From positions 2,643,303-2,707,302 of the forward strand of contig OX419759.1 of assembly GCA_948567375.1 (NCBI GenBank): a DNA stretch of 64,000 nt. The letters run 5' to 3'. Source of the DNA: Lunularia cruciata. Lineage: Eukaryota; Streptophyta; Marchantiopsida; Lunulariales; Lunulariaceae. The position numbers were made by a program, and so were the translations under genes. Under the pieces are notes generated by a model. That model ran no database searches. It saw only the letters and a program-made list of their open reading frames with translations, and was not told the origin of the DNA. This document shows, piece after piece, positions 22,708-34,299 of this stretch. How positions within the stretch are numbered: position 1 is the first letter of the stretch; every line of letters begins with the position of its first letter.

Positions 22708-24109
22708 GATTACCGCAAGAGTTAGAAGTGGGAGTTCTTGCTTTGGGATTAAAGTTTGTTGAAAGTCTCTCTACTAGAGGAGATTCATAATAACCTTGAA
22801 GTGAGTGGTAAGACATTGAGTGCAAGTCTACCAATGTGGAGGAGGACCATTGGCAATGAGTTCTAGGAGAAGAGTGCTCTCCATTTGGCCAAATCCACAT
22901 GGAAAATTTCCATGGCCATCCCAGTAAAGACTTGAAGAATAGGATTGATGACTCATTTTTGGGTAGGAAGTTGAAAAATGGGTTCAAGATAGAGGATCTG
23001 TTTGACAAGTCATCACCAAAACCATTATGAAGTTATTCAGGTCAAAAAGAATGGCCAATGTGAACCTTAACAAGCAATTTTCTTCTAGCTCATGCACAAA
23101 AAACAACTTGTAATTGGGCAAGGATGTTCTAAGAATGGGTCATCAAAGTGCTAAAGGATATGGTTGAAGACACACCCATGATCATAGCTCTCTTCATCTT
23201 GCATTTCTAGATGGGAATGAACCTCCTAAACAAGGAGGAGCTAACCCAACCTAAGCCCAAGCTCCTTCTACCATCTAGCATACTTCAATGAACATTCTAA
23301 CCTGCCTAAAGAAATCACAAATATCACAAGGTGGACAAGGATTTTTCTTGCAAGAAGAAGTTTATGCATGTCACCAAAACCTACAATACAATAAGCATCC
23401 AAAAGAAGGTGAACAAGGTAAGGACCTAGGTTCAAGCTTCCAAGGACACAAAAAAGTGGTTCAAAAAATTGACCATCATCTAGTGAAAGCATAATCAAAG
23501 AAGCTCTAGGGAAAAAAAGGAGACCTTGAAGTAAGGGGAGAGGTTGAACAATCCACCTCATACATGATTAGGAGCACAATCTTATTAGAAAACATGGAAG
23601 CTAGAAGTGATGACTCCTTCACTTGGATCTTATCACATGTACAAAATGACAAGGTGCATATGGGAGACCATAACTATGAAGCACAGTTATTACCGTTGGC
23701 AAATAACAATATGACTACAAGGATATTTCATTCAAAGAGAAAGAACTGGATGAGGGAGACAACTGGATCTCTATCTCCAAATTGAGGAGAACTCTATCAA
23801 GAACATTAGCTTTTGTCAAATTTGTCTTAAGGATGCCAAAAAGAAAGGCAAGGTTGTTTTGAATGAAAAACAATGACAAAATGAGGTAAATAGAGCAAGA
23901 ACAAACCTAGAATGTCATCCAAGTAAGAACACACTTCCAAGAGATGATCTAGCATCCTAGTGGAAGAAGAGTCTATGAGTGGACAACAACAAGCAAACTA
24001 GACAACAAAGAAGACTACTAATAAAGATCCAACCAATGAGGGAAGAAAGGAGGATGAACCAAATCAACCCATACAGGCTTGGGCAAACAGTAAAGAACAA
24101 CCCACAAAT

Positions 24110-25094
24110 ATGAGCACAACCAAGGCCCCACATGAGAATCACATGAAATGCAAAAATAACTTGCTCTCATGGCTGATGGTTGTCTATATTGTGAACATTG
24201 TTAAGCCCACAATGGAAGCCTTGGAGGAGTTCTTGCCATTATATAAAAAAATCAAATCCATGGTTGATGACCCAAAACACTTGCATAAGCTGGCACAATC
24301 AACAACCAACACTTGTATAAGCTGGCAAAATCAATGACCAAGGAGAAGACCTTTTACATTCAAAATTGATTGAGGTCAAGCAGCAACTTAAGGAGAAGGA
24401 CAAAAGTGAGGGAAAATTCTAGAAGGATGAGCTTCTCCAACAAGAAAAATATGATGAAATCATTTTAAAGCTAAAGGTAGAAGTAGAAAATTATTGCATT
24501 CCAACAACAAGAGTAGTATGAAGATGAATTATAGACCCAAGACAACGAATTGCAGACTCTATGAGCTAAATTAGAAGAGGCCAAAACCAAGACAATGATA
24601 GCCTAAACACAGTATGACAATCCAAAGAAGACAATCAGTTTCTATATCTTGGACCTCAATACAAGTCTTCAATGGTAGTGGAAGAAGGAATAACAACAAT
24701 GCATGAAGATACATGACAATTTGTTGATGAAAGTCTAGAGTGAAAGAACCAACCTTGAGAATGACTAGACGGGGCTCATTGCCCTATCCGAGCATACAAC
24801 CACTCAACTCTTGAACTAGTTAGAACACATTGCTGGCAAGAACCCCAACATATGAAGCTGAGAGACTTGAGAACTCATATCTACATACTAGAGTGGAGGG
24901 CCTATACACATGAACAACTCAAGGTGTTGTTTGTTAAACTATATGAGCATACCAACTCCAAGTTCAAGGACACCCAAACAAGCTTAATACAAATTTTTGA
25001 TGGTTATAGGAAGGAGCTTGTAGAACTAATCCAGATACATAAAGCAACAAGTAGGTCATCACAATTGTTGCCAATTCATATTGATGACAAATAA
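24110..25094 (+). pseudogene. Unrecognised coiled-coil repeat family, copy A
   Basis: Broken reading frames encode charged, glutamine- and lysine-rich helical segments. One conserved block (MEALEEFLPLYKK near 24,210) is matched on the opposite strand at about 28,865 (MEALEELMPMYNK). The last piece is an 80-codon ORF ending at 25,094. The family has no domain I recognise. It could be the gag-like part of a retroelement or a non-autonomous element. Its copies are repetitive and decayed, so a host gene is unlikely. Confidence 0.5.
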
Positions 25095-25470
25095 CAACCA
25101 CAACAACTTCATACAAAATGAGTGGCAGCAAATTTTGTCTAAATGACTAAGTGTCATCTTGTAGATAGGATATGGTATTTTTGTAGTCATAGTTCATCAC
25201 AAGTGTTGCCAAATCATACTGATGACAAGTAATGACAACAACAACTTCATACAAAATGAGTGGCAGCCAATTTTGTCCAAATGACTAAGTGTCATGTTGT
25301 AGATAGGATAGGGTAGTTTTTTTAGTCATAGTTCATCACAAGTGTTGCCAATTCATATTGATGACAAGTAATGACCACAACAACTTCATAAAAAATGAGT
25401 GGCAACTAATTTTGTCCAAATGACTAAGTGTCATCTTGTAGATAGGATAGGGTAGTTTTTATAGTCATAG
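25056..25470. repeat. Tandem repeat, 3 x ~138 bp
   Basis: Units start at 25,056, 25,194 and 25,333 with TCATCACAA and share AAATGAGTGGCA and AAATGACTAAGTGTCAT. The array begins within the end of copy A of the coiled-coil family. Confidence 0.9.
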
Positions 25471-28130
25471 CCAAGATATTTTGTATTTGTATATGCTCCA
25501 TACATGTTAGGAATGAGATGAAGATCTTGTGCCCCATTGTGCACCTAATATACTAGCTATAGACAACAAGTTAAGAGGCCAAGGCAACCATACCACATGG
25601 CCCAAACCTACTCAAAATTAGGCTAAGATACAACAAGTAGATAAGATATGATTAGTAATAAGTGCCTTAGATATAATTAGGAGATTTCCTATTCATTGTA
25701 ATTGTTGGATTCCAAAAGTAGGAAGCATGTAAAAGGCTTAACCCTGATGTTTACCATGTCCATTTGGTGGATCCTTCTTTTGCAAAAAAAAAAAATTTTA
25801 CCATCAAGACTCTTGAGTCTGCATATGTATGTTAGTCCACACTTTATATTAGTGACTACATGCTTAATTGAGTGGGAGTGAGGAATTTGGATGTATGAGC
25901 ATAAGCACTTGAGTGAGGAGGATCATTTTTGTGGAACTAGAGTGTTCATCTATAGGGGCTCTATATTTATTTATTTATAGGTCAAAAACAATATAGAGGT
26001 GGGTTGCCAAAGATTTGGAGTATTTTGAAGTTACACTACCTTCCAGATCCAACATCATAGTCATTCAAGACTCTTGTGATGTTGTGTCATCTAGGAAGGG
26101 TGGAACTCAATGTCATAATCATAGTGATTAGGGTGATTGGACCCTTGGGAGATTTTCCTTCCTCATAGTTCATACATTCTAGTATAATATACATAAGGCA
26201 CCTTAGTACTACCTATCTCATATGACATAAACTTCATGATGTGAGTGCAGATTGTGGTACTATGCTTGTCTTGATGATAGGAGTAAGGAATTTTGTTGGG
26301 TAACACAAAAGGGACATAAATCTTGAGGCAAGTGAACTTCATTAAGAATGAACCACCACCTTCAAGAATTCTGGAGAATAAATCTAAAGTGAATGAGATT
26401 TATTTTTGTTTATTTTTTTGTAGTGTACCTAAAGTGGTTACTTTATCATCTTTTGGGAATGACCAAGAGGTTAAACACAAAACAATATATTATCATGATA
26501 AGTGACTCTTTTATCTTGTTTTTAGCCATATTCAACTTGTATACTCATGGGACCAGTCTATTCTTACAACACTATTACAAAATGGGATGACATAATATCA
26601 TTACAAAGACTAGCTCTTAAAACTAAAGATTTAGTTGAAATAAATTGATTATAAACCTCTCATAAGTCCAAGTAATAAGTATTTGTTCCCTTGTTGAAAA
26701 TGAGAATTCAACCATTGCAATACTATCTTATGAATTAAATCCTCTAAAAGTCACTTGTCATAATTTCTGATTTTTTAAGTAAACTTTGATTGTGAATGTG
26801 GATGCAATTTAATAAAATAATACACACCAAAATCCTTTAAAGAAAAAAATTTGGTAGAGATCCCAAATTCATAAATAAAAATCAACTTAGATGGTATTTG
26901 TAGCAACCCAATGTTGTCACACTATTACTATAATTGGTAAGAACAAGTTGTTCACTCAAAGATACAATTTGGAAATGACTTAAAATGAGAGGTCACTATG
27001 ATAATAGTATATTATTTTTTGTTTTACATATTGAGCAATATCATTCCTAGAAAAGTGTAATGCCCTTGGCCTAGAGACACTACTAGGATTTTATTAATCT
27101 TTTTGTCTACTCACTAATGGCTAGATCTAGAATATCCCTATAATGAAGACAGTTCATCCGTAATGAACATCACTTTGCTGTGGAATCTCACACTCTTCTC
27201 ATCATCAAATTTGAGCTCCTAATAAACACCACCCACCTAATTGTTGTATTACCCGTCCCTTTAGTGCCTTAGTCTCATGAGGTCTACAAAATGGGTTGCA
27301 ACATGATCTTTTATGGATAGCATAATTTGGCTTTGCAAAAGAAATGAGTTGGTGGGCTTCCACAACTCCCATCACATTGAAGACTACTAGCATGACATAT
27401 TTTACTATCCTTCCCATAAGGCATAAAGTCATAGGAGTTTGGAATACTTACAAGATTTGTTCCCATGTATAAGCATTACTTAACAAAACACTCATCATCA
27501 AATATCAATTTCCATCTTGTCCTTGATTTCCATGGAGATTTCCTAGCACATAGAGCATCATATTCTAGTTCCACATCAATGTCTCTTATCACTCAAGTGC
27601 TTTGGCTCATACCACAAGATTCTTTACTTCTACTAGACTAAACATGTAATCATTCCCCAAAATGCAAACTAACATACATACACCAACTCAAAAGTCTAGA
27701 TGGTATAACTTCATTTATTGCAAAAGAAGGATGCATCAAAAACACCTAATGATCATCAAACTTAAGCCTTTTATACAATTCCTCTTTAGTCGTAAGGAGA
27801 TCCAACGGCTACAAAGGATGGGAATCTCCTAATTACATCTTAAGTCACTTGATATTAATCTCATCTTATCCACAAACCCTAATCCTGATGCTAAGTAGCT
27901 ATGGCCTATAGCTAGTTAGCCACCTATGAGTTACCTAACTTAGGTTAATACAACCTATTGAGTTGTGCATAAGGTCTATGTACAATTGCAAATCCCCAAC
28001 TCAACAAAAAATGAAATCTTCCCAAGTTCACATAAAAAGGTGTTTCTTGTAAGGGGATGAAAATGATAATGGTGCTCTTTGGTGGAAGAAAATATGGTCA
28101 TGGCTCTAGGGTGGAAGGGCTGTTGGCACC
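25471..28130. other. Non-coding repeat-rich stretch
   Basis: No ORF here resembles a protein and no element ends were found. There is a poly-A tract near 25,784. Confidence 0.45.
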
Positions 28131-29080
28131 TACAACAAACCATTGGTTTTTTCTAAAGCTTAAATTCCATGAGTTCTCTTTTGTACTTGTACAAAACTAG
28201 ATTGTGTCTCCTCAAACTTGGTTTTGGTTTGTCCTTGCAACTTGTAGACAATGCCTTGACTTTTTTGCTCAAGTAGGTCTTGCATTCTAATGCATCAAGC
28301 TGGGTCCATAGATCTTTCATATTTGTATGCTAGGTCATATTGTTTGCCATTCGTTCCAACTAACTAAGCAATTGCATCATTGTGTGCCCCAATGTCACAA
28401 GAAATCTTGTTTGTGCATTTTGAAGTTTTTCCATCTCCTTACAGATTGTTGCAGCTTGCTCCACTTTCCTCTCCTATTTTTATTTTAGGCTTGTAGACAA
28501 ATTTGTGATACGATGATCAATCAATTGCTTGACATTATCATATATGGTTTCCATGGCTTGTGTTTCAACATTGGCCTTCTTGAGGTCACTTTGTAACCTT
28601 AATAGCTCATCATCCTTGGTTTGGATCTTGTTGTCATATTTGTTCCTCAAGTGGAAGACCTACTAACTGAAGTTGTCAACTTTGGCTTTCAATTTCTAGA
28701 TGGTTGCTTTGTACTCCTCCCAATATTTAAGTTTGTTCCTCTTGTATCTTTGTAGATGTTGATCATTTTTATTGGCCTTCTTGTTCAATTGCTCCTATGC
28801 AAGTTGGTGTAGCAAATGGATGAGTATGACTGATTCTTTTATCTTGGGGTTTTGTTTGTTGTACATTGGCATAAGCTCCTCCAAGGCTTCCATTATGGGT
28901 GTCACAGTGTTGATTGTGTATGTTACCAACAACCAAGATAGGGATTTGTAGTGGATCATTCTTTGAGCATCTCCATTTTTTTTGGTGGTGGATGCCTCAT
29001 CTTGGATTGACCTTCTCCATTTGACTTGAGTACAGGTCATCTCCTTTGCCACCCTAAGGGTCTTGTGATGTCCACCCAAT
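28130..29080 (-). pseudogene. Unrecognised coiled-coil repeat family, copy B
   Basis: Minus-strand counterpart of the repeat at 24.1-25.1 kb. A 94-codon ORF (28,795-29,079) carries SWLLVTYTINTVTPIMEALE, close to SWLMVVYIVNIVKPTMEALE in copy A. Downstream, broken frames give long charged helices (for example DDELLRLQSDLKKANVETQA) typical of coiled coils. Function unknown; orientation is opposite to copy A. Confidence 0.5.
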
Positions 29081-29389
29081 TCCTTCCCTACAACATTTCA
29101 TTCTTCCCAATTCATTCTTCTAGGATGGGGACTTATGTGGTTGACTTCCTAGCTTTGTGAGGCTTTTCCAAGGTGTGTATGCCTCTAAATCATTCATTCC
29201 CTTCATGAAGTTAGTCATCAGGTTAGTTTGTGTTGAATGTCATTTGGTTCCTATAACTAGTGTAGGTGATGGTTCCTCAAGAGTCTCTTCTTCTATGATT
29301 GGCATATTTCTCTTCCCTAATGGCACTTCTCTTGTCACTTCCAAAGTAGGTGACTACTGGACTTTGTTGTTTGTAGGGAATTTTTGTCA

Positions 29390-30522
29390 TCATTTCCCAC
29401 AAGGGACAAAATGCACATGAAAAAATTATTGCTCCCCAACTTTGTATTGGGCTCAACCATCATCTCCTTCTTGTCTACCACATTGAGTGATTTTTGTGGG
29501 ATTAATTGATGAGCCAGCTGATTTGCTTTGGCCCTACTCTAGTTTTCTTTAGACAAGGATTCTATCTTCGTGGGTCATTTGATGACTTGATACTTTGGTA
29601 CTTGTACTTTTGGTTGAGCAATAAGCAGGCATCTTTCTACAAATTATGATGGAGTTGTATGTCTCTTCCACCTATACCTACTTCTTTGTTCCCATGTACT
29701 CCTGATCAGCATTATGGTACTTGGTAATCTCTTTAGGAGCTCTAGATCTCCGGTGAAGTATGTTGGGTGGTGAAAGTGCTTGAAAATTTCTCCTTTTCCT
29801 TGTTTGTCAACAGGTCCATACTTATGTAAAAGTGAACAATGAAGGGAGCTACAATGGAAGCATTACCTTTGGTCATGTCTTCAAGTAGTTACGTGACTCA
29901 TTCACGGAATATCCTTGCCCAACTACTACCTTTTGTAAGACTCATTAAATGAGGATACAAGGAAACAAGGATATTAGGCTGGTCCTTGTGAGTTGTGCAA
30001 GGATGTTTCATGAATGAATCACATAACTACTTGAAGATATGACCAAAGGTAATGCTACCATTGTAGCTCCCTTCATTGTCCACTTTTACATGGGCATGGA
30101 CCTATTGACAAACAAGGAAAAGGAGAAATTCCCAAGGCAATTTCACCACCCATCATATTTCACCAAAGATCTAGAGCTCCCTAAAGAGATCACAAAGTAC
30201 CAAAATATTGATCAGGAGTAGACGGGAACAAAGAACTTGGTATAGGTGGAAGAGAAATACAACTTCATCATGATTTTTGAAATCACACCTGCCTATTGCT
30301 TGGCCAAAATTTAAAGCGTCAATCAAACAAAATTGACCCAAGAAGATAGAATCCTTGTTTGAAGAAAGCAAGAGTAGGGCCAAAGCAAAGCGATCGGCTC
30401 ATAGATCAAGTCTGCATAAATCACTCAATGTGATAGACAAGAAGGAGATGATGGTCAAGCCAAGTATAAAGTTGGGGTGCAATAATTTTTCACATGCATT
30501 TTGTCCCTTGTGAAAAGCAATG
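29390..30522. repeat. 1.1-kb imperfect palindrome
   Basis: The left arm (about 29,390-29,924) and right arm (about 29,990-30,522) are inverted copies with scattered differences and a ~65-bp spacer. Matching ends include ACAAGGGACAAAATGCA against TGCATTTTGTCCCTTGT. The right arm holds a 60-codon ORF (30,039-30,221). The palindrome adjoins copy B of the coiled-coil family and may be an inverted duplication of part of that element. Confidence 0.85.
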
Positions 30523-33180
30523 AATGTCCACACTATCCACCGTGAAAATAAAATAAATACTAAAAATCAAAAAAAGACAAAAAGAAAACAAGATGACACC
30601 AAAGAAGTGGACATGACATTAAGCTGAGCAGATATTTCATTGTGCACTCTTATGAAAGGATCAATTTAAACAAAAATAATAAGACAATCAAGGTTAATTC
30701 CAAATCCAATTCATAAGACACTCAAAGCATTATCTTTCTCATTTACATTAACTTAATTAAAGAAGCACAAGAAGGCTTGCTTGATGTTAGCAACTCAGTT
30801 AATTTCTCATTCTATTCTCATATTATTATTAAGTCACTAAATATATAAACAAAATCTAAATATGATCCATTAGTTCTTTTAACACCACTTTACCTTAAGC
30901 AAATCACTCTTTATAGAAGTTAAAATTTACTATAATTGTAGCATTTAATAAAAATCATAAAATTTAGTTTTAAAAAAAATTATAAAATTTAATAATAATG
31001 GATTAATAAAATTATTGGGATTTAGTTGATAAAAACTTATAATTCATGAATTATTAATATTTTGGTGGAATGTAGGCTTTAATAGATATATATATATATA
31101 TATGAGATTTTAAAATGTGTATCTTTTAGACCATTTTTGGTCATGATTAAATGTCCATGTATCTTTTATTTTGGACATCTTAATGTAAATTTTATTTAAT
31201 CCAGAAATGGGACAATGTTTGATATAAAATTAGGATGATTTGAATTGAGGTTGATTTCAATTTATTTTATTTTAAGTAAACTTAGGACAAATTATGTGCT
31301 GATCAAGAAGATGCATAAAGTTTGAATATTTGTCCTTCCTTGTATTTAAATTGATTATTTAGTGCCACAATCATTCACTAATAATTTCAAATATTACTGA
31401 CTTTATTTTGATATATCTTTTAAGATATTTCATTCTCTTAACTTAATATTGGTAGTCCTAACTCATGAATTATGAAACATAACTTAATATAAACCCATCC
31501 TTCTCTTGTTCTATGAGGTCCGCATTCTCCCTACTTAAAAAAATCTTTTTAGTTCATATAGGATAAGCATACACAAAATTATATGTCTGGAACTTATCTT
31601 TTATTTTCATGATTATTTTATATATCTAATTTTGTATTGAGTGAAATTTTTATTTATTAATATTTCAGAAAAAGGTAACTGTATATTACGGTTTTTAGAT
31701 GTTAGTTTTTTGAATATCTGTTGTTATTACTCTTCTTTATTAAGAATAAAAATAAGAAAAAAGGGAGTTCCCATATCAAGTCAAAAAAATTGGCAAGATA
31801 TAACGTAACATTGACCACATATTTACACGCATTCTTGACTAGAAAGTAGTAGTTTGTGCATGTGCAAAGAAAATGGAGGGGCTTTGACAGGACCGAAATT
31901 AAACGATGGAGCCGAGTATGAGAAACATGTGCATGCAGGTACTTCCAAATTGACACCTTTAGTGATAAAAATCAAACTTGAATTATCATCTGGTCCAAGT
32001 TGTAGACATATTGGAGATCGAAGATACATCCTGGGCGACTTTTGCTTAGTGACTTCAGCACTCAACTACATCAGGTTGTAATCCGTGGATGATGACCAAA
32101 TTTTATTCTAGTATTTTGTCAACATGATTTCTCGCATGTTGCACTGATAATTTGTGCGCAGGAAAAGAACTGATGGAAAAGTCAAACCAAAGAAATGAGT
32201 TAATATTCTGCACAGCAGATGTTGTCAGTGACAAGGTCATCTTTAACCACAGTATACAGACCACAATTTGGTGCAATTAAGAAGGCTCAGGCAAGTGAAG
32301 ACGGCCAGTAAGTTAACAGTAGCATAAGGTATCTTATCTGACGGGGAGTTTGAAGCTCAGGGAGGTCGAAATTTGACCTTCAAAGAGTAAATCGTTTAAT
32401 TTTGCTAGACAGCGGAGAGTGCAGTATGGCAACGTAAAAGGTCCAACTGGGAACTTCTCTAACATGTTCGGGCGTTTTGCGACAAAGAGATTATTATGTT
32501 CGCCACAATGTATTTACAATCGATTGTCTTTTTAAGTGACATCTGTACTGATTTCATAATCACAGCACAAGGATTGTAGATTATTTAATTCAAATCTATC
32601 TTTCATCCATCCACTCAAAAGAAACTGCATATATATGCACTATGAACAACTTTTCTCCGGAGGAGTAACTTTCAATTAAGAACACGTGCAAGATTTTCTC
32701 AGACTTAAAATTCCAAGATAATTTATTTATAAGTATCCTGCACTTGAAAATGAAATTAATACCCAGTAGAATAGACTGATTATTTTGGCATGACTAGGTC
32801 TTTCCATGTGGCGAAACAGCGCTGAGGGTTATCCGCTCTCGTCATCCAACAAAGAAACTAACATGATGCTAAAACCTCCCTGGTGCTTCTACACACACCC
32901 GAGCTATTCTTTAAAATCACATGGGAAGCTGCATCAACCACGTGAACTAACTGAATGACACACAGAAGAGGGGGCTATTGTGATCAGACCAATCACAGGA
33001 CGTTTTCAGTGCATCGTCTGCCCAATGGTTTACGCAAAATAAAATGAACAAACATCAACTATGAAAACACTCATTCCTTCACCAAAATCGGCACTGTACA
33101 TTGTGGTGTTCAAACCCTTCAATTTCTAGAAGCCCGCTGTACGCCCGACCCTCTGCTATCGAAGTCACACTTGACCATTT
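30523..33180. other. Non-coding stretch
   Basis: AT-rich to about 31,850, including a TA microsatellite near 31,085-31,104, then nearer balanced base composition approaching the H4 gene. I recognise no coding region. Confidence 0.45.
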
Positions 33181-33202
33181 CTCAATCAAACAAGGTTTAG
33201 GT

Positions 33203-33300
33203 GATACCACCGAAAGCACACCAAGGAGGAAAGGCTTGGGTAATACCACCGAAAGCTATAACAAGGTTTAGTTGATACCACCGAAAGCTATAAAAGCACA
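33203..33300. repeat. Short tandem-like repeats downstream of H4
   Basis: The motif ATACCACCGAAAGC occurs three times (about 33,205, 33,243, 33,276) with spacing of 33-38 bp and mixed flanking sub-repeats. It lies 150-230 bp past the H4 stop codon and may be within its 3' untranslated region. Confidence 0.8.
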
Positions 33301-33439
33301 CCAATGAGGAAATGAGACCCACGAGCGCTGAGCTATGATACAAAATGGGTTTCTAAGAGGTGTAGAAACCGCCAATGAAATTCTATCTTGGCAACGATTG
33401 GTGTCGAGAGAACACCAAGAACGATGTAAACTGAACCAC

Positions 33440-33760
<321 letters not shown>

Positions 33761-33887
33761 TCAAAAGTCGAGAAGCTCTAAGCAGCTATAGTTCAAAGAC
33801 CAGATTGTCGAATGCAAGTCTCCGCTACTCCAGAAATCTGTAGAGATGCTACTGTATGAAGATTGAAGGTCACAACCTACAGGCTCA

Positions 33888-33896
33888 TTATATATT
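33888..33896 (-). promoter_or_regulatory. TATA box of histone H4
   Basis: An ATATATAAT-type sequence on the minus strand about 137 bp upstream of the H4 start codon. Confidence 0.65.
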
Positions 33897-34083
33897 CCCG
33901 GAGAACGTCAATTCTGTCAAGGAAGGTAATGCATTCATCTGGGACAAATCCAACGGCTGAAATACATGAGCCTCAATTCGCATAATCCTCCCAGTGCAAA
34001 GTAGCTCGAGGACTTGATACACTCTTTCAACGGTATCTATTGCTCTGTACTGAAACCGGGAGATCTGAGCCTTCCACCGCCAC

Positions 34084-34091
34084 GATCCGCG
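34084..34091 (-). promoter_or_regulatory. Plant histone octamer motif upstream of H4
   Basis: CGCGGATC on the minus strand, 333 bp upstream of the H4 start. This exact octamer is the known S-phase element of plant histone promoters, and it is preceded by CA in the sequence as read. Confidence 0.7.
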
Positions 34092-34299
34092 TGAGACAGG
34101 CAAGGCAGCAATCAGACAAACAACAAACAAACTCTGCTGGCTGAAAAGTGCGGAAAAAGTACACAAGCACAAATGGAAAGGAATCTGACACATTTAGTTT
34201 TCAAAATATTGCTGGAGCGGGAAGTTCAAAGAAGAGAAGCGCGAGTGAATGCTGTGGACACTTGAAAAAGAAGAGGCGACCGCGACATCTTAAGAGAAG

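Noticed and set aside
29387..30525. CRISPR-like or phage-like repeat explanation for the short arrays and palindrome
   Set aside because: Plant genomic context, repeat units of 92-138 bp without uniform spacers, and a two-arm inverted repeat do not fit a CRISPR array.
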